Shown here: positions 41,333 through 48,963 of the stretch, piece by piece
How the letters are laid out: each line of letters opens with the position of its first letter
How positions within the stretch are numbered: position 1 is the first letter of the stretch
DNA from: an uncultured Blautia sp.
GTDB lineage: Bacteria; Bacillota; Clostridia; Lachnospirales; Lachnospiraceae
DNA: 55,662 nucleotides
Direction: 5' to 3'
NCBI GenBank assembly: GCA_900553515.1
Contig: USDN01000013.1
Location: forward strand, 1-55,662
Notes under the pieces: generated by a model
Databases searched by the model: none
The model's input: the letters and a program-made list of their open reading frames with translations, nothing else
Told to the model about the DNA's origin: nothing
Translations under genes and position numbers: made by a program

Positions 41333-42316
41333 TCATTCTTTTACTTTGTCTGCCTGCATAAATACAGCGATAATGATCAGGAAACCTTTTACCATAAGCT
41401 GAAGGTTTGAGTTGACACCTTTCAGTCCCAAAACGTTATCCAGCATACCAAGGATCAAAGCACCGATCAGTGTACCGATCATGGTTCCCTTACCGCCTGC
41501 AAGGCTGGTTCCGCCAATAGCACAGGCTGCAACAGCGTTCAGCTCATATCCCTGTCCTTCATTAGGACCACCCTGGCTGATCTGAGCCGCATGGATCATG
41601 GCTGCAACAGATGCCAGCATAGAACAGATCACAAATGCATAGATTTTGATCCGGTCAACTTTAATACCGGAAAGGTACGCTGCCTGACGGTTTCCGCCAA
41701 TAGCGTATACCTGACGTCCGAATCTTGTTTTACTCAGGATAATCTGGAAAATAATAAGCAGTACGATAAAAATAATAGCCGGTACCGGAACCACACCGCC
41801 AATACGCATCTGAAGGACCTCAAATGCCGGAGGCGCCATTCCCTTGCCTTCTCCATATGCCAGAGGAATACCAATACCATTTGCCCAGAATCTGGCAAGA
41901 CCACGGGCAATATTCATAGATGCCAGGGTTACGATAAATGCCTGAAGGTGAAGCTTGGTAATACACAGACCATTAAAAAGTCCAAAAAGTCCGCCGATCA
42001 CAAGACTTGTCAGCACAGCCGGAATAAAACCAAATCCACTCATGACCATCAGATAGGCACACCCTGTAGAAACAAGACCTACAACTGAACCTACAGAGAG
42101 GTCAATATCACCAAGGATCAGGATCAGGGTCATACCAATGGCGATAATGCCGTTTTCCGATACGGCACGAAGTACGTTCATCAGATTTCGGATATCAAGG
42201 AAGTTATTTCTTCCGTCTTTTACGCAGATCGTAGACGCCACCACAAAGATAATGACCAATGCGATCACGCTCTGCATCTGTTTCAGCACAGCTTTTACTT
42301 TTGCTTTGTTTTCCAT
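41333..42316 (-). CDS. Sugar ABC transporter permease (RbsC-like)
   Basis: 327-residue membrane protein of the branched-chain amino acid/monosaccharide permease group (BPD_transp_2), about eight to ten hydrophobic segments. Family stretches: LILGDIDLSVGSVVGL (about 62-77), GLFNGLCITKLHLQAFIVTLA and the EAA-like loop around GGTSLAGGKGTMIGTLIGAL (about 265-284). It forms a homodimer channel with the RbsA-like ATPase. The ATG follows GGGAGG, 14 bases after the ATPase gene. A 110-base spacer with a CTTCCA...TGGAAG hairpin separates it from the binding protein gene. Confidence 0.95.
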   Translation of the reverse strand: MENKAKVKAVLKQMQSVIALVIIFVVASTICVKDGRNNFLDIRNLMNVLRAVSENGIIAIGMTLILILGDIDLSVGSVVGLVSTGCAYLMVMSGFGFIPAVLTSLVIGGLFGLFNGLCITKLHLQAFIVTLASMNIARGLARFWANGIGIPLAYGEGKGMAPPAFEVLQMRIGGVVPVPAIIFIVLLIIFQIILSKTRFGRQVYAIGGNRQAAYLSGIKVDRIKIYAFVICSMLASVAAMIHAAQISQGGPNEGQGYELNAVAACAIGGTSLAGGKGTMIGTLIGALILGMLDNVLGLKGVNSNLQLMVKGFLIIIAVFMQADKVKE

Positions 42317-42330
42317 TACATTTCCTCCCT

Positions 42331-43839
42331 CTATTTTGTTGCACTTTCAAGCAGTTTTTCCTGTGTTGCATCCTTCTGCAGGAATTCTCCCGTTAATTCT
42401 CCTTCACAGAAAGTAACGATCCTGTCAGAAATTCCAATAACCTCAGGAAGCTCTGAAGATACCACAATAATAGCTATACCCTGTTTTGCCAGATTATTGA
42501 TCAGCTGATATATTTCAGCTTTGGCGCCTACATCAATACCTCTGGTAGGCTCGTCCAGCAGAAGGATCTTTGGCTCGGTCATCAGCCACTTTGCGAGAAC
42601 GACTTTCTGCTGATTTCCACCAGACAGAGAACTGGCCAGAGTTTTTGATCCAGGCGCTTTGATCCTCAGTGTTTCCATCTGTTTCTGCCAGATATTTTTT
42701 TCTTCAGATGTTTTCATAAAAAACATAGGACTGAACTTTTTCAAAAGAGGAAGCGACATATTTTCGCCTATAGATCTGGAAAGTACCAGACCAGTACCTT
42801 TTCTGTCCTCTGTAGCAAAGGAAATACCTGCTTTGATGGCATCGGAAGGAGTTTTTATGGAAACCTCTTTTCCTTCTATATAAATATGCCCTTCAGTTTC
42901 TCCGTGATGTACGCCTGCAAGACATTCAAAAAATTCAGATCTTCCTGCCCCGGCAAGTCCTGCAATTCCCAGAACCTCTCCATGACGTACATAAAGGGAA
43001 ATATTCTTTAAAGATCTGCGGAAACTTCCCTCCGGAGGTGTATAGCTGAGTCCCTTTACCTCCAGCGCAACTTCGCCTTTTTCGGTAGGATCTTTTGGAT
43101 ACTGTTCACTCATATCACGTCCTACCATCATCTTGATGATCTCATCTTTTGTCGTCTCAGCCGCCTTGACAGTTCCAATATACTGTCCATCACGCATAAC
43201 GGTCAGTCTGTCTGCGATCTTAAAGATTTCTTCCATTCGATGTGTGATATAAATGATACCTTTTCCTTCGCCTCTTAATCTCCTGATGATATTAAATAAT
43301 TTTTCCGCCTCTTTTTCGCTGATAGCAGATGTAGGCTCATCCATAACAATGATCTCTGAGTTCAGCGAAATAGCCTTTGCGATCTCCACCAGCTGCTGCT
43401 CACCAATACGCAAGTCCTTCAGCTTCTTTGCAGGATCTACCTTAACATCCAGCATTTCAAGATATTTCCTTGATTCTTCGATCATTCCCTTAAAATCTAC
43501 CGCCGGTCCTGCTTTTGATTTCCACCTGCCAAGAAAAATATTCTCTGCCACACTAAGCTCAGGTACGATCTGCAGTTCCTGATGGATCTTTGCAATTCCG
43601 AGTTTCTTAGCTGTAATAGGATCCGAAACATGCACCTTTTCACCTTTCAGATAAATCTCACCTTCCGTAGGCTGAAGGGATCCGCTCAAAATATTCATGA
43701 GGGTTGATTTACCTGCTCCGTTTTCGCCCATCAGAGCCAGAACTTCACCTGCATAGAGGTCCAGGGAAACACCTTTCAGCGCCTGCACGCTTCCAAAGGT
43801 TTTACTAATATCTTTCATATCCAGTAATTTCTTTTCCAT
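42331..43839 (-). CDS. Sugar ABC transporter ATP-binding protein (RbsA/MglA-like)
   Basis: 502 residues with two fused nucleotide-binding domains. First: Walker A GENGAGKST (about 37-45), signature LRIGEQQ, Walker B IIVMDEPTSAI. Second: GLAGAGRSE (about 293-301, the degenerate Walker A usual in this family), signature LSGGNQQKVVLA and ILLLDEPTRGIDVGAK. First gene of the importer operon; ATG follows AAAGGAGGAAC. Probably the target of the YesN-type regulator encoded downstream. Confidence 0.96.
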   Translation of the reverse strand: MEKKLLDMKDISKTFGSVQALKGVSLDLYAGEVLALMGENGAGKSTLMNILSGSLQPTEGEIYLKGEKVHVSDPITAKKLGIAKIHQELQIVPELSVAENIFLGRWKSKAGPAVDFKGMIEESRKYLEMLDVKVDPAKKLKDLRIGEQQLVEIAKAISLNSEIIVMDEPTSAISEKEAEKLFNIIRRLRGEGKGIIYITHRMEEIFKIADRLTVMRDGQYIGTVKAAETTKDEIIKMMVGRDMSEQYPKDPTEKGEVALEVKGLSYTPPEGSFRRSLKNISLYVRHGEVLGIAGLAGAGRSEFFECLAGVHHGETEGHIYIEGKEVSIKTPSDAIKAGISFATEDRKGTGLVLSRSIGENMSLPLLKKFSPMFFMKTSEEKNIWQKQMETLRIKAPGSKTLASSLSGGNQQKVVLAKWLMTEPKILLLDEPTRGIDVGAKAEIYQLINNLAKQGIAIIVVSSELPEVIGISDRIVTFCEGELTGEFLQKDATQEKLLESATK

Positions 43840-43969
43840 AGTTCCTCCTTTTCGTTCTCTTTATTTTCAATATATACATTATATACAAATTCTTTTTCTA
43901 TGTATTTCCAAAAATCAGTGATTTTTTTATAATTTTTTTACTTATTTTTATTTTATTTATCTATTTTTA

Positions 43970-44017
43970 ACAAAAAGATAACCTGTGTCACTTTTCTGAT
44001 AAGCAATACAGGTTATC
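43970..44017 (-). terminator. Intrinsic terminator after the DUF5662 gene
   Basis: On the minus strand GATAACCTGT (complement of 44008-44017) pairs perfectly with ACAGGTTATC (43977-43986), followed by TTTTTG. Confidence 0.82.
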
Positions 44018-44037
44018 CTCTTCCTTTACATTGTACT

Positions 44038-44592
44038 TTAATATTTCAGATTCCGGGGATCTTTTTTCAAATATACATATCTGATATAATGAAGCAGCTT
44101 CTTTTCTCCGTGGTCATTCAGGATCCGAAGAAGCGCCTCCAGCTCTTTTTTTGTCTGTGGATGGATAAACCAGAGTTCATCCTTGCTTTTAAGAAAATAT
44201 TCCAGCGGCTGGCTTTGTGTGTATGCATCGCCCAGATAGTTCCGTGATGCGCTGATTCGGTCCATCACCATTTCCGCCACATATTTCCTGGGCATCTGTG
44301 CCCCCATGATCACATGTTCTTTATCCAGAGAATAATCAACCCAATGTTCAAAATGATGTTTATTCCGCCCTTTGTGATGAAGCCAGGAAGTAGAAACTCC
44401 GACAGCTTCCCTTTCCGCATTATTAGGGCTTCTTGTTCCCTGATAGTATCTGCATCCTACAAGAAATTCTGTAGGAGAATATTTAGACAGGTCATGAAGC
44501 AGTCCCTGTTTATAAAGTCCGATCCGAAAACAGTATTTCATAACCAGAAGCTTATGTCTGGTAATAGTTTTAAAATGAAGCCAGGGATGCAC
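44038..44592 (-). CDS. DUF5662 family protein
   Basis: 184 residues from a GTG start with AAAGGAGG eight bases upstream. The protein is His-rich in conserved places: KTITRHKLLVMKYC, GLLHDLSKYSP (about 31-41) and WLHHKGRNKHHFEHW (about 70-84), a spacing reminiscent of metal-dependent HD-like hydrolases. No known activity. It starts three bases after the GH13-like gene's stop, so the two are coupled, and is closed by a terminator. Confidence 0.82.
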   Translation of the reverse strand: MHPWLHFKTITRHKLLVMKYCFRIGLYKQGLLHDLSKYSPTEFLVGCRYYQGTRSPNNAEREAVGVSTSWLHHKGRNKHHFEHWVDYSLDKEHVIMGAQMPRKYVAEMVMDRISASRNYLGDAYTQSQPLEYFLKSKDELWFIHPQTKKELEALLRILNDHGEKKLLHYIRYVYLKKDPRNLKY

Positions 44593-44595
44593 CGG

Positions 44596-46443
44596 CTACG
44601 CCTCCTTTTTGCCGATCAGGACCACGATACTGCGGGGACTGATCCCGATATTTTTTTCATATGTCTCTTCACTCTCCTGGAAAAATCCCGTTTCTCCTGG
44701 ATCTGAGGTATCTGCGATCTTCTTCCAGTGCAGACCATCCGGAAGATTCGGAAGAGCGATCGTACGGTTTTCCCAATGGAAATTATAACCTACATAGATA
44801 AAATCATCTTCTGTACCATCTTTTTTTTCTGCATAGGCTCCGCAATACATGATTCCCATAAGACGGCAGGTATTTTCCTGATTCAGATACCAGGCTCTTT
44901 CCCCATGGAAAGACATATCCGGAAAACCTTTTGCCAGATAGTCCACGCCTTTTGGTTCCTTTTCCATATGAAGTACCGGATGGGCTTTTCGAAAGGCCAC
45001 TGCTGCTTTTACAAAATCAAAGTGTTTTGGATTTTTGCGCAGCGCTTTCCAGTCTGTCCATCCTGATGGATTATCCTGGCACCATGCGTTATTATTTCCT
45101 TCCTGTGAGTTGCCAAACTCATCACCGGCATAAATCATCGGTGTTCCCTGGCTTAACAGGAGCATAAGAAAAGCATTTCTGATCTGCTGCTCTCTCATCC
45201 TCTTTACTGCAAGCTTTCTGGTAGGTCCCTCGATCCCGCAGTTCCAGGAATAATTATAATCGCTGCCATCCTGATTGCCTTCACCATTTGCCTCATTATG
45301 ACGGTAATTATAGGAAACTGTGTCATAGAGGGTAAAGCCATCCTGACTTGCCATATAATTAATGTTCCCTCCCAGAGAACGCACATGGCGGACATGGTAT
45401 TCCGCCGAAGGAATCATACCCTCATCACTTTTCAGATACCGGCGCATATCCTGCTGGAAACCGCCCTGATATTCTGCTGCCATCCCGTCTGTTTCCATAT
45501 AGTCCGGAACCGCCTGGAAAAGCTTCTTTGTTCCATAAAGAATGTGATCCTTTGCAAGCAGCTCCACCGGCACACCTTCTCCAATAAAGTGGAATCCATC
45601 CACATGATAATAAGTTTTCCAGAACCACGCTGCCTGAAGAGCCATAAGCGGATTTGTCCCCTTTGGGAAATAAAATTCCATGATGCACTGGATACCTGCT
45701 TTGTGCATGGCTTTTATCATATCACGAAATTCTTTTTCCGGTTCTTTTGTTGCACAGTAAGCTCTTTTAGGTGCAAAATACCAACCGCTCTGATATCCCC
45801 AGTAATTAACCTTTCCTTCACTGCGTTTTTCTGTAATCAGTCCGTCTCCGCGGACGCCGGAGGCCAGCTCCTGAAATTCATAGGCAGGCATCAGTTCCAC
45901 TGCATTGATTCCAAGTTCCTGCCAGTACGGAATCATTTCTTTCAATCCTGCAAAGGTTCCTCTCATCTTCTGGGGCAGTTTCTGCTGTTTCGTATAACCT
46001 CTTACATGAAGCTTATAAAGAATCATTTCGTGATAGGGAATCTCCGGAGATACGTCTCCCTCCCAGTCATATTCTGTTTCCGGAAGAAAAGTACAGCGTA
46101 CACTGTTTTCGTCTTTGTTTTCGGAAGATATGCCAAAATGCTCTCTTCCGCAAATCCCATGGGCATAAGGATCCTGCCGGATCTTTCCGTCTACCCGGAA
46201 ATTATATTCATATTTTTCTGTGTTCAACCCTGAAACAAGAAGGGTACACACTTTCCCCGTCCGATTTTCCTCTGTAAAAGGGATCTCTTTGTACGGGTGT
46301 GAGGAGCCTTTACGGTAAAGTACCAGAGAAGCATCTGCCCCACAGGGAATCTCTGCCGCAAAATTCAAACCTTCTGCATTTTTGTTGGCACCAAGCATCA
46401 CCGGATTCCCATTTCGGATAAATAATCCACTCTGTTTTTCCAT
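44596..46443 (-). CDS. GlgX/isoamylase-like GH13 protein lacking catalytic residues
   Basis: 615 residues with the isoamylase-type N-terminal beta domain (about 10-120) followed by a GH13 barrel and C-terminal beta domain. Structural stretches of the glycogen-debranching group are preserved (GINAVELMPAYEF; NEANGEGNQDG; YNYSWNCGIEG; SQGTPMIYAGDEFG). But region I (DVVxNH) is MEFYFP at about 255-260, region II (GFRFD) is GFHFIGE at about 283-289, region III has no acid/base Glu (KLFQAVPDY near 307-315), and region IV has SQDGF for HDGF at 366-370. Hydrolysis is therefore unlikely; glycogen or starch binding or a regulatory role is inferred. ATG follows AAGGAG. Confidence 0.85.
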   Translation of the reverse strand: MEKQSGLFIRNGNPVMLGANKNAEGLNFAAEIPCGADASLVLYRKGSSHPYKEIPFTEENRTGKVCTLLVSGLNTEKYEYNFRVDGKIRQDPYAHGICGREHFGISSENKDENSVRCTFLPETEYDWEGDVSPEIPYHEMILYKLHVRGYTKQQKLPQKMRGTFAGLKEMIPYWQELGINAVELMPAYEFQELASGVRGDGLITEKRSEGKVNYWGYQSGWYFAPKRAYCATKEPEKEFRDMIKAMHKAGIQCIMEFYFPKGTNPLMALQAAWFWKTYYHVDGFHFIGEGVPVELLAKDHILYGTKKLFQAVPDYMETDGMAAEYQGGFQQDMRRYLKSDEGMIPSAEYHVRHVRSLGGNINYMASQDGFTLYDTVSYNYRHNEANGEGNQDGSDYNYSWNCGIEGPTRKLAVKRMREQQIRNAFLMLLLSQGTPMIYAGDEFGNSQEGNNNAWCQDNPSGWTDWKALRKNPKHFDFVKAAVAFRKAHPVLHMEKEPKGVDYLAKGFPDMSFHGERAWYLNQENTCRLMGIMYCGAYAEKKDGTEDDFIYVGYNFHWENRTIALPNLPDGLHWKKIADTSDPGETGFFQESEETYEKNIGISPRSIVVLIGKKEA

Positions 46444-46502
46444 GATCTGTTCTCCTTTTTGTAGTTTCGTTCTGAATCATCCATTTTTCTGCCCTTTTAT
46501 TT

Positions 46503-47258
46503 TCAGGGTTTCAGATCTAATTCCACAGGACAATGATCCGAGCCAAAGATTTCTGTATGGATCCGGGCATCTTCAAGTCTGTCCTTCAGAGATGGAGATG
46601 TAATAAAATAATCAATCCTCCATCCGGCATTTTTTTCTCTTGCTTTAAATCGATAAGACCACCAGGAATAAATCCCCTCCTGATCCGGATAAAAAAAGCG
46701 GAAAGTATCTATAAAACCGCTTTCCAGAACTTTTGTAAAGCAGGCTCTTTCTTCATCGGTAAAACCTGCATTTTTGCGGTTGGTCTTAGGATTTTTCAGG
46801 TCAATTTCCTGATGCGCCACATTCATATCACCACAGCAGATCACCGGTCTTTTCTCCTGAAGTTTCAGAAGATAGGCAAGAAAATCCCTTTCCCATTCCA
46901 TCCGGTATTCCAAACGTCTCAGTTCACTCTGCGAATTAGGTGTATAAACCGTTACAAGATAAAACTCCTCGAATTCCAGAGTAATCACACGTCCTTCCTT
47001 ATCATGCTCCTGGATTCCGATTCCATAGGAGACAGAAAGCGGTTCCTGTTTTGTAAAAACAGCCGTGCCGGAATATCCCTTACGGTTGGCATAATTCCAA
47101 TATTGATGATAGCCCGGAAGATCCAGTTTTACCTGATTTTCCTGACATTTGGTTTCCTGAAGACAAAAGATATCCGCATCCAGTTTATGAAAATTCTCTT
47201 CAAAGCCTTTTGTAATACAGGCTCTGATTCCGTTTACATTCCATGAGATTAGTTTCAA
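46503..47258 (-). CDS. xth: Exodeoxyribonuclease III
   Basis: AP endonuclease and 3'-5' exonuclease of base excision repair. 251 residues from a TTG start at 47258, six bases after AGGAGG. Longer in-frame ATG starts run through the promoter and are rejected. Catalytic motifs: WNVNGIRA (about 6-13), LQETKC (about 33-38), GDMNVAH (about 148-154) and the C-terminal GSDHCPV (about 241-247). Normal length. Separate promoter, 60 bases from the GH13-like gene downstream. Confidence 0.95.
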   Translation of the reverse strand: MKLISWNVNGIRACITKGFEENFHKLDADIFCLQETKCQENQVKLDLPGYHQYWNYANRKGYSGTAVFTKQEPLSVSYGIGIQEHDKEGRVITLEFEEFYLVTVYTPNSQSELRRLEYRMEWERDFLAYLLKLQEKRPVICCGDMNVAHQEIDLKNPKTNRKNAGFTDEERACFTKVLESGFIDTFRFFYPDQEGIYSWWSYRFKAREKNAGWRIDYFITSPSLKDRLEDARIHTEIFGSDHCPVELDLKP

Positions 47259-47299
47259 TTTTTTCCTCCTGATGAGTTTTTTTATCTTACTGTAGTTAC

Positions 47300-47327
47300 A
47301 GTATATCATATTTAACCTATGATTCAA
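47300..47327 (-). promoter_or_regulatory. Promoter of xth
   Basis: -35 TTGAAT (47322-47327), 16-base spacer, -10 TATACT (47300-47305) with an extended TGA. A CTGTA..TACAG dyad (47290-47301) overlaps the expected start point. Confidence 0.62.
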
Positions 47328-47419
47328 AACATGTTTTATAAAAGAACGATATTTATTTACTATTATAGCTGCTGTTTCATCCATTCACAGCATCATTTAC
47401 TTTTACAAAAAGAAATCAT

Positions 47420-47448
47420 TTTACAAGAATCTCTTTATCTGATAGAAT
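47420..47448 (+). promoter_or_regulatory. Promoter of the DUF1292 gene
   Basis: -35 TTTACA (47420-47425), 17-base spacer, -10 TAGAAT (47443-47448) with an upstream TGA. Confidence 0.65.
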
Positions 47449-47505
47449 AAAGAATACAGTCCGACAGAAATATCCGGACAAATACGTTAAAGTGAGGAAA
47501 ACACA

Positions 47506-47901
47506 ATGAGTGAAGAATTCAAAAATGCAGGCTGCAGTGCCAGTGACTGCTCATCCTGCTGTGAAAGCTGCGGATCCGCACAAAATCAGATCCCAAATAC
47601 CATTTCTCTTACACTGGATGATAACACAGAAGTAGAATGTGCCATCCTGACCATCTTTCCTGTAGAGGAAAAAGAATATATCGCCCTTCTTCCCCTGGAT
47701 GAAAACGGTCAGAATCAGGACGGAGAAGTTTATCTTTATGTATTCTCCCGCACAGAAGAGGGAGATCCCATGCTTGCAAACATTGAAAGTGACGAGGAAT
47801 ATGCAAAGGCAGCAGATGCTTTTAATATGATTCTTGAAAACGCACGCAAAGCAGAAGAACACGGAGAATATACAGAAGAAAAAGGAGAGTCTCTGGAATA
47901 A
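47506..47901 (+). CDS. DUF1292 protein with Cys-rich N-terminus
   Basis: 131 residues. Residues 31-115 are the DUF1292 domain (ISLTLDDNTEVECAIL, YIALLPLDENG, EVYLYVFSRTEEGD), a small acidic domain of unknown function common in Firmicutes. The first 24 residues add five cysteines (C10, C15, C18, C19, C22; CX4CX2CCX2C), a likely metal or redox site not needed in shorter members of the family. The start follows GTGAGG. Own promoter and terminator. Confidence 0.85.
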   Translation: MSEEFKNAGCSASDCSSCCESCGSAQNQIPNTISLTLDDNTEVECAILTIFPVEEKEYIALLPLDENGQNQDGEVYLYVFSRTEEGDPMLANIESDEEYAKAADAFNMILENARKAEEHGEYTEEKGESLE

Positions 47902-47920
47902 TTCCAGGCTCTCCTTTTTT
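47884..47920 (+). terminator. Intrinsic terminator overlapping the end of the DUF1292 gene
   Basis: GGAGAG..CTGGAA (from 47884) pairs with TTCCAG..CTCTCC (to 47914), then six T. The stop codon lies in the loop. It also ends the convergent dut transcript region. Confidence 0.82.
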
Positions 47921-47927
47921 CGTTGAT

Positions 47928-48443
47928 TTATTTATTTGTGGTACTTCCAAACCCACCGTTACGGATGCCTGTTGCATCGTCATCTACGGTGATTCCATAT
48001 TCTACAAAAATCCCCTGCATAAATCCGGTTCCTTTTGCCAGTTCTACCGTTTTTCCTTCTCTTCCATCGTTGGTCAGCTTTGCAAACATATGACCCTCAT
48101 TGTCAGAATAAAAATAATCGCTGTCAATGATGCCAACTGTATTGTTCAGCTGAAGGCGGTATTTAAAGCCCAAACCGCTTCTGGGATAGCATTTCAGCAC
48201 CCACTCCTGATCCATTTCCACACGGATGCCTGTCGGAATCTTAATGCTTTCTCCCGGTGCAATAGAAAAGTCTGACGGGGAATAAAAATCATAACCGGCA
48301 CTTCCCGCCGTTGCTCTTTTGGGAAGAGCGATATTTTTGTAGATTTCTTTTATTTCTTCATCGGAAGCTTCCGGAAAATTATCTTTCCAGTCTTCCAGAA
48401 AACGCGCTTCACTTACTTTATGAAATTTTGCAATTCTCTTCAT
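47928..48443 (-). CDS. dut: dUTP diphosphatase
   Basis: Hydrolyses dUTP to dUMP. 171 residues; trimeric-type dUTPase motifs in order: AGYDF (1, about 50), PRSGLGFK (2, about 87), NTVGIIDSDYF (3, about 101), GTGFMQGIF (4) and GGFGSTT (5, at the end). An N-terminal 40-residue extension (WKDNFPEASDEEIKEIY) is longer than in the E. coli enzyme but frequent in Lachnospiraceae. ATG follows AGGAGAAC. It lies 15 bases after nrdG, so two dNTP-pool genes are together. Confidence 0.93.
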   Translation of the reverse strand: MKRIAKFHKVSEARFLEDWKDNFPEASDEEIKEIYKNIALPKRATAGSAGYDFYSPSDFSIAPGESIKIPTGIRVEMDQEWVLKCYPRSGLGFKYRLQLNNTVGIIDSDYFYSDNEGHMFAKLTNDGREGKTVELAKGTGFMQGIFVEYGITVDDDATGIRNGGFGSTTNK

Positions 48444-48458
48444 GCTGTTCTCCTGAAG

Positions 48459-48950
48459 TTATTCTGCATGGAGGACGATTTTTCCCTGACGAAGAGTTTC
48501 CGGAACATTGATCACCCGCTGGTTATCTGATCCTTTCCATTTCAAAGAAGGATCTCTTCGTTCTACAAGGAATTCTCCATCCACACATACGTCAAGATAA
48601 TGAATGACCTCTTCGTTCTGGATCTCTTCCCAGAGAGAACCTGTATAAAGCCAGATCGTCTTGTTTGGATATTTCTGGCGGATTTTTCTTGCAAGATCTG
48701 TAATACCGGTTATATTAGCCGGGTGCAGAGGATCTCCTCCGGAAAAAGTGATCCCGCTTACATAATCTTTATCAAGCTCCGCAAAAATTTCATTTATCTC
48801 TGCCTCTGTAAAAGGGAGTCCTCCATTGGGGTCCCAGGTAACCGGATTCTGACATGATTTACAGCAATGATTGCATCCTGCTACCCAAAGAACCACCCGG
48901 AGTCCGTCTCCATTCAGCATATCATCTTTTGTTATATTATGATATCTCAT
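48459..48950 (-). CDS. nrdG: Anaerobic ribonucleotide reductase activating protein
   Basis: Radical SAM enzyme that makes the glycyl radical on NrdD. 163 residues. The CX3CX2C cluster motif is CNHCCKSC (residues about 26-33, within VAGCNHCC), followed by the GG-ED type SAM region (ITFSGGDPL, about 75-83). nrdD is not adjacent, which is unusual; the neighbours are dut downstream and pnp upstream, 13 bases away. The start ATG follows GAGATAAA, a weak site, fitting coupling to pnp. Confidence 0.93.
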   Translation of the reverse strand: MRYHNITKDDMLNGDGLRVVLWVAGCNHCCKSCQNPVTWDPNGGLPFTEAEINEIFAELDKDYVSGITFSGGDPLHPANITGITDLARKIRQKYPNKTIWLYTGSLWEEIQNEEVIHYLDVCVDGEFLVERRDPSLKWKGSDNQRVINVPETLRQGKIVLHAE

Positions 48951-48963
48951 AGTCTTTTATCTC

